From Acinetobacter sp. ANC 7912 (GTDB taxonomy: Bacteria; Pseudomonadota; Gammaproteobacteria; Pseudomonadales; Moraxellaceae), in the NCBI RefSeq assembly GCF_039862785.1, contig NZ_CP156795.1:496001-560000 (forward strand): a stretch of 64,000 bases of DNA, given 5' to 3'. Below the pieces are notes generated by a model. The model did no database searches. It was not told the origin of the DNA and worked only from the letters and a program-made list of their open reading frames with translations. Position numbers and translations under genes: made by a program. Shown piece by piece: positions 1 to 8,983 of the stretch; the first letter of the stretch is position 1, and every line of letters starts with the position of its first letter.

Positions 1-182
1 ATTTTGATCCCTATGTCAAAAACCATTACCTGACGGCAGATCCAGCCGAGAAACAGATGTTCGCTGATCTGGTTGCACAGGAAGACCCTGACCTGCTGGA
101 CTGGTTTATGGAAGTTTCAGAACCACCACGCCCTGAATTACGTGAGTTTATTAACAAGCTTAAACACTACGTACATGGATAA
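1..182 (+). CDS. sdhE: FAD assembly factor SdhE, C-terminal part
   Basis: The reading frame is open from base 3 to the TAA at 180-182; the start lies upstream of the window. The visible 59 residues include LLDWF and a helical C-terminus, matching the end of the SdhE/YgfY family. These are small cytoplasmic proteins of about 80-90 residues that promote covalent flavinylation of succinate dehydrogenase subunit A. The next gene begins inside its last codons, as in the sdhE-ygfX pair of other gammaproteobacteria, which supports the call. Confidence 0.85.
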   Translation, partial: FDPYVKNHYLTADPAEKQMFADLVAQEDPDLLDWFMEVSEPPRPELREFINKLKHYVHG

Positions 183-561
183 TTGCTGTTACCGGCTGAA
201 ACGCAGCCTGCTTGCACTTGCGTTTCAGCTTTTGATTTTTGCTGTACTGATGTTCGTGCTGTATCAATTGTTACCCCTGTGGTTATGGGGCATCTGTCTG
301 GTGGCAGGACTGATCATCTATCAATTGTTTTACCGCAAGCGCCCGCATATCGCACAGTTTGAATGTCTGGATGGGCGGGAATGGACATTGACGCATCATG
401 ACCAGCACACCCAGCGCGCGCTGATCAGCCATGTGATTGATCATCAGGCTTATGTGGTGGTGTACTTCCAGCATGCCAAGGTTCGACCGCTACTCATCTG
501 GTGTGATCAGCTTCCGTATCAGCAATGGAAGTCCCTGAAAGTCTTAACAAAAATGCTCTGA
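175..561 (+). CDS. YgfX-like inner-membrane protein
   Basis: This 128-residue protein starts at the ATG at 175, which overlaps the sdhE stop and suggests translational coupling. A longer in-frame ORF begins at 73 but lies wholly inside sdhE, so I reject that start. Residues about 10-48 form two closely spaced hydrophobic segments, followed by a soluble domain rich in His and aromatic residues. Position directly after sdhE, two N-terminal membrane segments and size match YgfX (also called CptA). YgfX has been described as a toxin-like partner of SdhE in E. coli, but that role is debated. Sequence identity is low, so the assignment leans on context. Confidence 0.65.
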   Translation: MDNCCYRLKRSLLALAFQLLIFAVLMFVLYQLLPLWLWGICLVAGLIIYQLFYRKRPHIAQFECLDGREWTLTHHDQHTQRALISHVIDHQAYVVVYFQHAKVRPLLIWCDQLPYQQWKSLKVLTKML

Positions 562-635
562 TTGCCGGACAATCTGTATTTTGATCAAAATCATAATGAT
601 ATATTTTTCAAAAACTTATATTTTTACAATCTGAT

Positions 636-688
636 ATTGTCAGACAATTCATATAATTTTTTCGAAAATATTTGAATTGTCTGACAAT
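636..688. promoter_or_regulatory. Two identical 13-bp palindromes, GntR-type operator pair
   Basis: ATTGTCAGACAAT at 636-648 and ATTGTCTGACAAT at 676-688 have the same half-sites and centres 40 bp apart. Together they also form a 16-bp inverted repeat (636-651 with 673-688). The core TTGTCNGACAA fits the TNGTNNNACNA pattern recognised by FadR-subfamily (FCD) GntR repressors. The pair sits upstream of the 35-codon ORF at 754. No GntR regulator gene is in the window, so the regulator is unknown. A possible -10 TATGCT lies at 693-698, making the second palindrome well placed to block transcription. Confidence 0.6.
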
Positions 689-753
689 TTTTTATGCTGT
701 TTTTATTTTATCCAGTTAAATTTAGATCACCGAAGTCAACAGAGGAGATCGAT

Positions 754-861
754 ATGGAATTTCCAACGTGGATGTTTCCTGTCATTGCGGTCATTTTAGC
801 TTTGGTCATTGGAAGACTCGGTACAATTGTTAAGGAACAAATTTCTGCTCGCACCCATTAA
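754..861 (+). CDS. 35-residue predicted single-pass membrane protein
   Basis: A short ORF starts with ATG at 754 behind a strong ribosome binding site (AGAGGAG at 741-747) and ends at TAA 859-861. The product is 35 residues with a hydrophobic stretch from about residue 5 to 20 (WMFPVIAVILALVIG), then a basic tail (GRLGTIVKEQISARTH). A clear terminator follows at 906-945, so it forms its own transcription unit behind the double palindrome. I do not recognise a family. The RBS, terminator and operator all fit a real small membrane protein. Confidence 0.6.
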   Translation: MEFPTWMFPVIAVILALVIGRLGTIVKEQISARTH

Positions 862-905
862 GCGTGGTTGAATAAAAATATAGATTTCACACTTTCCCAG
901 TTAAT

Positions 906-945
906 AAGTAGCATGTGCTGAACCGTCGCAATGCTACTTTTTTTT
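906..945 (+). terminator. Rho-independent terminator after the 35-codon ORF
   Basis: AAGTAGCAT (906-914) pairs with ATGCTACTT (931-939) across a 16-nt loop and runs into a T tract. It closes the small transcription unit. The remaining sequence up to the lipoprotein gene shows no coding potential. Confidence 0.75.
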
Positions 946-1106
946 GCCCAAAATTTAAGATTTATTGCATCCCAGTCAATTGCAGCATACACAATCAATG
1001 GCAAAGTGATTGGTCTAATTTAGAGTAAATACTCTTTAATTCGGATAGTTCATCTGTTATGTTTAGCAGCATCAAGGACATAATCACAATTATAGAGGAC
1101 CGGAAA

Positions 1107-2150
1107 ATGTCGAAAGTCCAAAAAATATGCCAGGGTATGGCGGCCATAGCAATAACAACAACGGCTTTAACAGGTTGTTCTCAAGTGATCAAAACCGGTG
1201 CCAATGTCGCGCTGGGCTTTACTGAGAAACATATTGTGCCACCAATTCTGGCGATGGACGATGCAGAAATGGTATGTAATTCGGGGAATGCCTTAACGCC
1301 AGCGATCATGTCAACCAAGGACATGGGCGCAGATCCAACCCGTGTGGCAGTACTGATGTACTCAGCAGCGGGAATCTGTGCCGAGCAGAAAGCGCTAGAT
1401 GCTGAACTACGTTATATGCGCGCTTCGAAAGCTAATCAGGTCAGTGAAGCTCAGGATGCCCGGGTAGAGCAGAAACGCTGGGCAGCGCTAGCAGCACAAC
1501 GCCAGTACACTGGCTACCAGATGTTCCAGAAGCGTTTTGAAAAGAAATATAACGTCGCACTGGGTGAGACTTGTCCAACGATGAAGGGCGATATTGAGCA
1601 GACCGTGTATCTGTTAGGGATGCTCAGTGGCTTGCAGGCGATGACTAACGATATTAACTCCGGCGGTGCGGTACAGGTACCAAAAGATATCGCGGCAGTG
1701 GTCGAACGCGGCATGACCTGCCTGAACAATGAAAAATTCTGGGGTGCGCCAATGGCGACTCGTGCCGTGATCTGGACCTTGTTGCCAGGTGCAGGAGATG
1801 GCAAGCCAGATCCATATCAGACCCTGAAACAGTCGACCCAGATTGGTGAACAGAAGGGTGTACGTTTATCTCATGCCCTGTATGCGGTTGCCGCTCAGGC
1901 TACCGGTGATGATGCCAAGATCCGTGATGCACTGAAAACCTTTGCAGAAGCACGTACTGATGAAAAACCGGTGAATCCACAGTTCAAGCTGATCGACAGT
2001 ATGGCTTCGATCATGGTCGGTGGTATTGCGGACCGTTACTGGACTGAAAACACCGGTATCCGCAGTGCAGATGATGGGATGCAGCGTTTCTGGGATGACA
2101 ACGATACTGCATCCGATCTGGACGATCTGTTTAACTCTGATGATTCGTGA
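1107..2150 (+). CDS. Predicted lipoprotein of unknown function
   Basis: The 347-residue product has a lipoprotein signal peptide: basic start MSKVQK, hydrophobic core, and lipobox LTGC near residue 23. I chose the ATG at 1107 because GAGGAC at 1095-1100 is a good ribosome binding site; an upstream in-frame ATG at 1059 has none and would bury the signal peptide. The mature part is largely helical with no motif I recognise. Two Cys beyond the lipobox (ICAEQK, GETCPTMKG) could form a disulfide. The C-terminus is very acidic. It is probably anchored in the outer membrane; function unknown. Confidence 0.75.
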   Translation: MSKVQKICQGMAAIAITTTALTGCSQVIKTGANVALGFTEKHIVPPILAMDDAEMVCNSGNALTPAIMSTKDMGADPTRVAVLMYSAAGICAEQKALDAELRYMRASKANQVSEAQDARVEQKRWAALAAQRQYTGYQMFQKRFEKKYNVALGETCPTMKGDIEQTVYLLGMLSGLQAMTNDINSGGAVQVPKDIAAVVERGMTCLNNEKFWGAPMATRAVIWTLLPGAGDGKPDPYQTLKQSTQIGEQKGVRLSHALYAVAAQATGDDAKIRDALKTFAEARTDEKPVNPQFKLIDSMASIMVGGIADRYWTENTGIRSADDGMQRFWDDNDTASDLDDLFNSDDS

Positions 2151-2210
2151 TTGGATCAGGCCTGTACATATTGTATGGGCCTGAAATCCTATTGATCCGA
2201 GGATTCAGCG

Positions 2211-2789
2211 ATGCAGGTCAGTGATTATCACTTCCGAGACAAGATTGTCTTTCTGGCATTCTTTGTCTCTTTTTGTGCCTGTCTGCAGGTGTTTCAGGAT
2301 CAGTTTATTTACTGGCAGGACAGTCTGCTGGAGGAATTCTGGCGCTTGTGGACCGGGCACTGGGTGCATGTTGGCTGGATTCATTATTTTTTGAATATGC
2401 TGGCTTTTATCTGCCTGCCTTTTATTTTTCCGCGCGTTTCGGTCTGGAACTTTATCGGGATCTTGCTCTGCCTGCCACTGCTCATTTCTTTAAGCTTTTA
2501 TTTCTTCCTGACAGATGTTGAGGCCTATGCAGGGCTGTCTGGGGTATTACATGGCGCCTATGCTGCGGTCGCTTGCGTACACTTGCTTTATAAAAAGGAA
2601 CGTGGTTTTGCAACACTGGTACTGTTTCTGATTTTCGCCAAGCTGGTCTGGGAAAATACCATGGGCAGTGCCAGCACGGCAGAGCTGATTGGTAGTCCGG
2701 TACTGGTCGAAGCCCATTTACTCGGGGTGATCTGGGGGATCGTCATCGCCAATATCTATATCCTGGCCAATTACTGGCTGGATCGATAA
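2211..2789 (+). CDS. rrtA: Rhombosortase (rhomboid-family intramembrane serine protease)
   Basis: The 192-residue polytopic membrane protein has rhomboid hallmarks: a WIHYFLN segment (His58, Asn62), the nucleophile motif GLSG with Ser110 followed by VLHG, and a C-terminal histidine at 169 in EAHLLG. Small size and the GLSGVLHG motif point to the rhombosortase branch, which processes proteins carrying a GlyGly-CTERM tail and passes them to the cell surface. No GlyGly-CTERM protein is encoded in this window, so the substrate must lie elsewhere. It follows the lipoprotein gene after 60 bp and may be co-transcribed with it. Confidence 0.8.
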   Translation: MQVSDYHFRDKIVFLAFFVSFCACLQVFQDQFIYWQDSLLEEFWRLWTGHWVHVGWIHYFLNMLAFICLPFIFPRVSVWNFIGILLCLPLLISLSFYFFLTDVEAYAGLSGVLHGAYAAVACVHLLYKKERGFATLVLFLIFAKLVWENTMGSASTAELIGSPVLVEAHLLGVIWGIVIANIYILANYWLDR

Positions 2790-2966
2790 ACGGTTGGCAG
2801 AATTAACCAAAAAGAAAATGCAAATTGTCATTTTAATTAGGCAGCAACTGAGGCAGAGTCGGATAAATAACAATCAGATCATTCTGTAACCTGGAAGGTG
2901 CAGGATTAAAGGGAAAGGGAAGCCGGATAGGGTGGACATTCCCAGAGAATAACAATAGGAATACAC

Positions 2967-5162
2967 ATGCAAAACGATGCTCAAGATAGATCAGGATTAG
3001 GTCTGTTGCGCTATATCTGGACAGAGTGGATCTCGACATTTGTCGTGCTGGTCCTGCTGTTGCTCACCCTGATTATTGGTACTGGTGAAATGATCCATGG
3101 GCAGTTGCTGCGCATGGGTGAACGCATTTATGGTGATCCTGCAACAGGGATGCAATATTCATTCTTGCGTGCTGAACCGAAAGCGCCACAATGTGAGCGC
3201 AATGTCGATGTGGACGCGCGTGTCCAGCAGCAGATGAAAGCGGATGCAGCTGATGAATTTGCCGATATTTTCGGGGTGCGTTCTGAAGCCGATGTCCGTG
3301 CGGCGATTATGCAGGCACAGCAGGTTTGTGAAGAATCGCATGCCTTTTATGATCGTGCAGTCAAACATATTGAAGACCATCCAAGTATCCGTGCTTACCG
3401 TACCTTTGAGACCAGTTTCTTTGGCCTGTTCAAGTTTGGGGTGGAGAATCGTGCGCTGCTACTGGTGATCATGGTGGTGTTTGCCGCGATTAGTGCAACC
3501 CTGAAAACTCACCATATCGGCCTGCGCAGTCCAGCGACCAAGATCGATTTCCGGGTCTATACACTGGCAATGCTGATTGGTAATGCTTTCCTGGCCTTCT
3601 CATCCTATAGCCAGTATCAGTCTGTACTGAACTCTGGTGTGGCCATGGGGGATATGAAATATATCTACTGGCTATGGATGATCCTATTTGGCGGTTTGAC
3701 CCTGATCAGCCTGTTCCAGGTGATCAAATTGCCGAAGCCAACCCGTGAGGGCGGCAACATTGGTATGGCCTTCCTGAGCGTACCGCTGTATGCCTATATG
3801 GCCATTACGACCGGGGTGAACTTTACCTTCTTCATGGATTATCCAATGGGGCAAGGGATTTACCTCGGTCAGCTGGTGGAATTCTCCAGCATCTTCCTGA
3901 ATCTGGCGCTGTTTATTTGGGCCGGTATGCTGCTGAAACAGACCCGTGTCGTGGATATGTTCCTAAATATCCTGCGTCCATGGAATCTGGCACCTGAAAC
4001 CCTGACCTGGCTGATCCTGTTAGCGGCTGCTTTGCCAACTGCTTATACCGGTGCATCCGGGATCTTTGTGATTGCTGCTGGTGCGATTATATATAAGGAA
4101 GTCTGGAATGCGGGTGGTCGCCGTCAGTTTGCCCTGGCTGCAACGGCAATGTCGGGTTCGCTCGGTGTGGTGCTGCGTCCATGTCTGCTGATCGTGGTTG
4201 TGGCTTCGCTGAACAAGGAAGTGACTACTGACATGCTGTATCACTATGGTGTGTATGTATTTCTGCTCAGTTCAACCCTGTTCCTGGTAATTTCGCTGTT
4301 CTTTGCTGAAAGCAAGTTCCGTATTGCACCAGCAGGCGTGGCAGCACCACAGTCTGGTCGTGCGTTCCTGGCAGTAATTCCATACGTGGTGATCTTTGTT
4401 CTGATCTGGATGTTCTATAAATACGCGCTGGCAACCAATCTGAACGAGTTCACGGCACCGGTGATGATGCCTGTGATCCTGCTGATGATTGTGCTCTATG
4501 ACAAACTGCGTCATCAGCCTGCACCAATCCCGCCAGTGGGTCATTGGGATGAAAGTCTGAACGTGAACCTGAATGGCATTGGTGGTGCGACTGCACAGTC
4601 TGAACCAGCATTGGGTTCATCCCTACGTCACGTTGGTTTCTGGAAATCCATGCATATTTCAACCAGTGAAACGGTTGGCCATATCGGTGCGCTGGTGATC
4701 CTGATGGCGCTTTCTGTGAGTGTTGGCGGCTTGCTGGAGCGTATGGAAATCATGGAAGCCTTCCCGACAGATATCAACAGTACAATTCTGGTGATTACCA
4801 TGATTGTGGGCTTGATGGTCTTTGTGGGAATGATTATGGATCCATTCGGCGCCGTAATCCTGATCTCGGCAACCGTGGCACCCGTCGCGTATCAGTATGG
4901 CATTCATCCGGTACACTTCTGGATGATTACCCTGATCGGCTTCGAACTGGGTTATGTAACACCACCAGTCGCGCTGAACCATCTGCTGGCAAGGCAATCG
5001 ATTGGGGATGCCGAAGTGGCGGAAGCGGATGCAGAAGCGCGAAATCAATCTTTCTACTACCGTTATGAACGCTGGATTCTGCCAATGATCGTCTTGCTAC
5101 CAGCGATGTTGATCATTGCCTATGTACCATATGTGTTCAAGCTATTTGGCTGGTATCAGTAA
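2967..5162 (+). CDS. TRAP transporter fused small and large permease (DctQM-type)
   Basis: The 731-residue membrane protein is far longer than a usual DctM (about 425). The N-terminal 260 residues hold a membrane helix, a soluble loop of about 110 residues and three more helices, consistent with a DctQ-like domain. The rest is a typical DctM domain with many helices, including the conserved ALPTAYTGASGIF and DPFGAVILI stretches and a late GYVTPPVALN. TRAP systems import organic acids using a sodium gradient and normally need a DctP binding protein; none is adjacent. The substrate cannot be predicted. A terminator follows at 5173. Confidence 0.75.
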   Translation: MQNDAQDRSGLGLLRYIWTEWISTFVVLVLLLLTLIIGTGEMIHGQLLRMGERIYGDPATGMQYSFLRAEPKAPQCERNVDVDARVQQQMKADAADEFADIFGVRSEADVRAAIMQAQQVCEESHAFYDRAVKHIEDHPSIRAYRTFETSFFGLFKFGVENRALLLVIMVVFAAISATLKTHHIGLRSPATKIDFRVYTLAMLIGNAFLAFSSYSQYQSVLNSGVAMGDMKYIYWLWMILFGGLTLISLFQVIKLPKPTREGGNIGMAFLSVPLYAYMAITTGVNFTFFMDYPMGQGIYLGQLVEFSSIFLNLALFIWAGMLLKQTRVVDMFLNILRPWNLAPETLTWLILLAAALPTAYTGASGIFVIAAGAIIYKEVWNAGGRRQFALAATAMSGSLGVVLRPCLLIVVVASLNKEVTTDMLYHYGVYVFLLSSTLFLVISLFFAESKFRIAPAGVAAPQSGRAFLAVIPYVVIFVLIWMFYKYALATNLNEFTAPVMMPVILLMIVLYDKLRHQPAPIPPVGHWDESLNVNLNGIGGATAQSEPALGSSLRHVGFWKSMHISTSETVGHIGALVILMALSVSVGGLLERMEIMEAFPTDINSTILVITMIVGLMVFVGMIMDPFGAVILISATVAPVAYQYGIHPVHFWMITLIGFELGYVTPPVALNHLLARQSIGDAEVAEADAEARNQSFYYRYERWILPMIVLLPAMLIIAYVPYVFKLFGWYQ

Positions 5163-5172
5163 AGTTGCAAAT

Positions 5173-5200
5173 AAAAAAGCACCTTCGGGTGCTTTTTTTA
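5173..5200. terminator. Bidirectional terminator between convergent genes
   Basis: AAAAAAGCACC, loop TTCG, GGTGCTTTTTT forms an 11-bp stem with A and T tracts on both sides. It can stop the TRAP permease gene (plus) and the EamA pseudogene (minus). Confidence 0.85.
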
Positions 5201-5210
5201 TTACTTGAAA

Positions 5211-6098
5211 TTAGACGTTGGATTTCTTTGACTTTAAACGGTTTTGTAATAATGGACTGCAAATCAGAATCGCAGAGAAAATCAGCGCCAATCCAATCAG
5301 ACTAAACATATCTGGAATTTCTTTCCAGAACAAATAACCCCAGAACCCGGCAAAAATAATCGCAACATAATTTACCGGTCCAATCTGTCCTGCTGGTGCT
5401 AGTTTGTAGGCATTCGACATAAAGATCTGGCTGATATTGGCCAGAACACCAGCGGCAACCAGATACATCAGCTCGTTCATGTTATAAGGACGCCAGTGCC
5501 AGAACATTGGAATCACGGAAACCAACGTACCAATAAAGCAGAAATAAAATACGATCCGTTCTGGTGGTTCAGTATTGGTCAGGGCACGCACGGTGACAAA
5601 AGCCATCGCGGCCAGAAAGCTGGCACTGAGGCCAATCACCGACATGATATTAAACAGACCCGCATCCGGTTTAGTGACGCAGAGTACCCCGATAAAGCCA
5701 ATCCCTGCAGCCAGCAGCATCAGTTTGGTGATTTTTTCTTTGAGAAATAACCAGGCGATAAAAGGAATAAAGATCGGGGAGGAGTAGGTAAAGACCATGG
5801 CATTGGAGAGTTTTAAATGCGCGATGGCATAGAAAAAGCCATACATCGCCATTAGACCAACCACCGAACGCTAGGTATGCATCCATAGCTTTTCAGTTTT
5901 AAAGAAACCGATGCCTTTGCTAAGCAGCAAAGGTAGGAACAGTAACATGCCAACCGCATTACGGAAAAATACCACCGTGGCGTTGTCCACAGTATGCGAA
6001 GCATAACGAATACAGACGCCCATCAGGGAAAATAGCAGTGCGGAACAGGTGAGAAACAGAATGGCTTTCAGCAGGTTGGATGGGGGCGCGGCAGACAT
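5211..6098 (-). pseudogene. EamA/DMT-family exporter interrupted by an amber codon
   Basis: Residues 1-75 (6098-5874) and the following 219 codons share one reading frame and are separated only by a TAG at 5871-5873. Read through, the protein has about 295 residues and ten hydrophobic segments in two EamA repeats, typical of the drug/metabolite transporter superfamily. The stop falls after the second helix, where homologues continue into an RSVVGLMAM-like segment, so a CAG or TGG to TAG change is likely. An internal ATG at 5864 could restart translation but would lack two helices. I treat it as inactive unless a suppressor tRNA or a sequencing error is involved. Confidence 0.8.
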
Positions 6099-6099
6099 A

Positions 6100-6141
6100 A
6101 AAAATATCGCTAGAAGGTTGATCCTATTCTAGCGATATTTT
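6100..6141 (-). terminator. Rho-independent terminator, 15-bp perfect stem
   Basis: AAAATATCGCTAGAA (6101-6115) and TTCTAGCGATATTTT (6127-6141) are exact complements around an 11-nt loop. On the minus strand the stem is followed by a T run, so it ends transcription from the gene at 6150-6593. Confidence 0.8.
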
Positions 6142-6149
6142 CAGTGAAA

Positions 6150-6593
6150 TTATGGCTTTTCTGCGAGTTGTGCCTCGAGCAGCTTGATCTGTTCTTCCTT
6201 GAGCTTGATCAGCTCATCGGCATCTTTGTGCTGGGCTGCCAAGGTGGATTTCTGTTCATACAACTGAGCCTGAATGTCTTCAAGTCGAGAAACTTCTTCT
6301 TTGGCCAGAGCCGGATTTTCAGGTACTGGAGCTTTTAGAATTTCTTCCTTGACCAAAGCATTTTCCTCTATGGCTTGAACTGCTTCAGGTGTTGGCTCTG
6401 CCACTGGAGCAGGATTGCTGGGTTCTGCAGTTTTAGATGGAGGAGGTGTAACATGAACCATGTCATGTTCAGTGGTTTCCTGTGGCGCAGCGCTATTCCA
6501 CCACTGGTAGGCAACGACCAGTGCCACCACCGCAATTAATCCCCCAATAATCCCCATTAAAAGTTTAGAACTTTCCCTTGGTTCTATACTCAT
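6150..6593 (-). CDS. Membrane-anchored coiled-coil protein of unknown function
   Basis: The 147-residue protein has one membrane helix at about residues 12-30 (LLMGIIGGLIAVVALVVAY), then a Pro/Glu-rich linker (about 35-95), then a charged coiled coil to the end (LKEEQIKLLEAQLAEK). This layout suggests a bitopic protein with a periplasmic spacer, but no known family is evident. It lies 15 bp after the YheV-like gene in the same direction and probably shares its transcript, with the terminator at 6100-6141 behind it. Confidence 0.65.
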   Translation of the reverse strand: MSIEPRESSKLLMGIIGGLIAVVALVVAYQWWNSAAPQETTEHDMVHVTPPPSKTAEPSNPAPVAEPTPEAVQAIEENALVKEEILKAPVPENPALAKEEVSRLEDIQAQLYEQKSTLAAQHKDADELIKLKEEQIKLLEAQLAEKP

Positions 6594-6607
6594 ATCTTTA
6601 ACCTTGG

Positions 6608-6829
6608 CTATTTTTTATTTGATTCTCTAGGCTTGAATTTAATCACACCTACTTCATCAGGTACAGCAGGAATTTCAGGCGCATCAACGTGGGTCGGACG
6701 GTTTTCCTCATAACCGCAGTCGATGCACTCGATCCATTCATTCTCGCCAGAGGTGAGCATCACGACCCGATCCATTGCCTGACATTTTGGACATTTTGCA
6801 CCTGCAATGAAACGACGTTTAATGGTCAT
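6608..6829 (-). CDS. YheV-family zinc-ribbon protein
   Basis: The 73-residue protein begins MTIKRRFIAGAKCPKC and has a second Cys pair, CIDC; Cys13, Cys16, Cys35 and Cys38 form a four-cysteine zinc ribbon. YheV-type proteins of gammaproteobacteria are about this size and often sit beside prlC, as here. I chose the second of two adjacent ATG codons (6829) because AGGTGA lies 5 nt before it; an upstream GTG at 6838 is also in frame. The function is unknown; a nucleic-acid or protein-binding role is likely from the fold. Confidence 0.8.
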   Translation of the reverse strand: MTIKRRFIAGAKCPKCQAMDRVVMLTSGENEWIECIDCGYEENRPTHVDAPEIPAVPDEVGVIKFKPRESNKK

Positions 6830-6863
6830 CATACTCACCTATCAATCTACTTAAACGGCTAGT

Positions 6864-8903
6864 TTAAGCATTTTTTACCGTATTCGTCCAACCTTGATGA
6901 CGCAGCAGGGCATCAATTTTCGGTTCACGACCACGGAAGTTTACAAATGCATCCAGTGCCTTGTCTTTACCACCAACGGCTAAAATGTTTTTACGGAAGG
7001 CTTTGCCAGTTTCAGTATTGAAAATGCCCTCGGTTTCAAAACGGTCAAAGGCATCGCTAGCCAAAACTTCTGCCCACTTATACGAGTAATAACCGGCTGC
7101 ATAACCACCTGCAAAGATATGGCTAAAGCTGTGCTGGAAGCGGTTATATGGTGTAGTCGGTAAGACCGCATATTTGTCGCGGATATCATTCAGCGTGGCC
7201 TGAATCTGCTCGGCATTCAGTGCGGGGTTGGCACGGTGAATGGTCAGGTCAAACAGGGCAAACTCGAGCTGACGTAGGGTTTGCATGCCAGACTGGAAGA
7301 AACGGGCATCCAGTAAAGCTTTTAGCAAGTCTGCTGGAAGGACTTCTTTGGTTTCAATATGTTCACTTAGCAGATTCAGACTTTCCTGATCCCATGCCCA
7401 AAATTCCATAAACTGGCTTGGCAGTTCAACGGCATCCCAAGCCACGCCGTGGGTACCGGCAACCGCGATATTGTCCACTTCAGTGAGCATATGATGCAGG
7501 CCATGACCAAATTCGTGAAATAGTGTAGTGACTTCATCATGGCTCAGTAGAGCAGGTTTGTCACCCACAGGCGGCGTAAAGTTACCGACCATATAGCAAA
7601 TCGGTTTTTGTAGGCCATCTTTGCCACGCATACGTGAACGGAAACCACTCATCCAGGCACCGCCACGTTTACCTTGACGCGCATATAGGTCAAAGTAGAA
7701 GCCACCAATGACTTCGCCCTGGTCTTCCAGTTCAAAATAATGTGCATCCGGATGCCATAACGGTGCTTCGCGTTCCACCACCTGAATGCCATACAGGCGA
7801 TTGACGATACTAAACAGACCCTGAATCACTTTTGGTGTCGGGAAATACGGTTTTAGCGCTTCCTGAGACAGGTTGAACTGGCGCATTTTCAGCTTTTCAG
7901 AATAGTAACTGCTGTCCCAAGGCTGTAGTTCAGTAATGCCATCTTCAGCGGCAATGGCTTTCAGTTCGGAAATTTCTTTTTGCGCTGGCTCACGCGCATG
8001 TTCAGCCAGATCACGCAGGAATTCATCCACCGCTTCTACGCTTGGCGCCATTTTGCTGGCCAGTGAATATTCGGCATAGTTGTTAAAGCCGAGCAGGGTA
8101 GCCATTTCCTCACGCAGGCTCAGGATTTCTTCCATGATCGGGGTATTGTCAAACTCCGACTTGTCTGACTGATCCGAAGCGCGGGTGGTATAGGCCTTGT
8201 AGATTTCTTCACGCAGGCTGCGGTTAGCAGAATGCGTCATGATTGCCAAATAAGAAGGAAACTCCAAGGTGGCGACTGGCTGATCCAGCTCACGCTGTTG
8301 GCCATATTGTTTCAGTAATTCGATATTGCTGGCAGACAGGCCTTCTAGTTCATCTTCGTTCAGTGGTCTGAAATAAGCTTGAGTCGCATCCAGCACATGA
8401 TTCGAGAAATCTGATGATAGTTGTGACAGGCGGGCAGAGATTTCCGCAAAACGTTTTTTCGCTTCACCTTCTAGTGCTACACCGGACAGTTTAAAGTCAC
8501 GTAGTGCCAGTTTGATCGCACTTTGTTGTGCTGCAGGCAGTTCGGCAAAGACCTGAGCATCATGAACATGCTGATAGGTCTGGTACAGCGCCGTATGTTG
8601 ACCGAGTTGGGTGTAATAGTCGCTGAGACCGGGTAATAGGCTCTGATAGACTTCACGGGTCTCGGCATTATTCATGACGGCATTGAGATGTGACAGGATG
8701 CCCCATGACTCACTCATGTTATTTTCCAGCGTATCGACATGTTCCAGAATGGCGAGCTGTTCTTCAGCAGATTGTGGGGTTTCGGTCAGTTCGTTGAGAA
8801 ATTTCTGCCCTTCAGCAATACAGCTTTCAATTTTTTCTTTCAGTTCTGCTAGGGTGATTTTGTCAAATTGTGGAACAGGCAAAGTTGCCTTTTCTAATGT
8901 CAT
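6864..8903 (-). CDS. prlC: Oligopeptidase A, M3-family zinc metallopeptidase
   Basis: The 679-residue product matches the usual OpdA length (680 in E. coli). The zinc site HEFGH is at residues about 463-467, inside TLFHEFGHGLHHML. The enzyme is cytoplasmic and degrades short peptides, including cleaved signal peptides. I start at the ATG at 8903 (MTLEKATLPVPQF); the longer in-frame ORF to 9047 would include sequence from the neighbouring broken nuclease gene. The YheV-like gene follows after 34 bp, a conserved pairing. Confidence 0.93.
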   Translation of the reverse strand: MTLEKATLPVPQFDKITLAELKEKIESCIAEGQKFLNELTETPQSAEEQLAILEHVDTLENNMSESWGILSHLNAVMNNAETREVYQSLLPGLSDYYTQLGQHTALYQTYQHVHDAQVFAELPAAQQSAIKLALRDFKLSGVALEGEAKKRFAEISARLSQLSSDFSNHVLDATQAYFRPLNEDELEGLSASNIELLKQYGQQRELDQPVATLEFPSYLAIMTHSANRSLREEIYKAYTTRASDQSDKSEFDNTPIMEEILSLREEMATLLGFNNYAEYSLASKMAPSVEAVDEFLRDLAEHAREPAQKEISELKAIAAEDGITELQPWDSSYYSEKLKMRQFNLSQEALKPYFPTPKVIQGLFSIVNRLYGIQVVEREAPLWHPDAHYFELEDQGEVIGGFYFDLYARQGKRGGAWMSGFRSRMRGKDGLQKPICYMVGNFTPPVGDKPALLSHDEVTTLFHEFGHGLHHMLTEVDNIAVAGTHGVAWDAVELPSQFMEFWAWDQESLNLLSEHIETKEVLPADLLKALLDARFFQSGMQTLRQLEFALFDLTIHRANPALNAEQIQATLNDIRDKYAVLPTTPYNRFQHSFSHIFAGGYAAGYYSYKWAEVLASDAFDRFETEGIFNTETGKAFRKNILAVGGKDKALDAFVNFRGREPKIDALLRHQGWTNTVKNA

Positions 8904-8983
8904 GTCGGTCTGCCGATTATTTCCTGTGATGTTTATAGAAGTAAGGCTTCTTGATAGAGAAATCAAGCCGATCAGCATTTTAG

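Noticed and set aside
73..174. Longer start for the ygfX-like gene
   Set aside because: It lies entirely within sdhE in another frame; the coupled ATG at 175 is far more likely.
4659..5048. 129-codon minus-strand ORF within the TRAP permease gene
   Set aside because: A shadow ORF: low-complexity His/Gln/Asn-rich product opposite a clear membrane protein.
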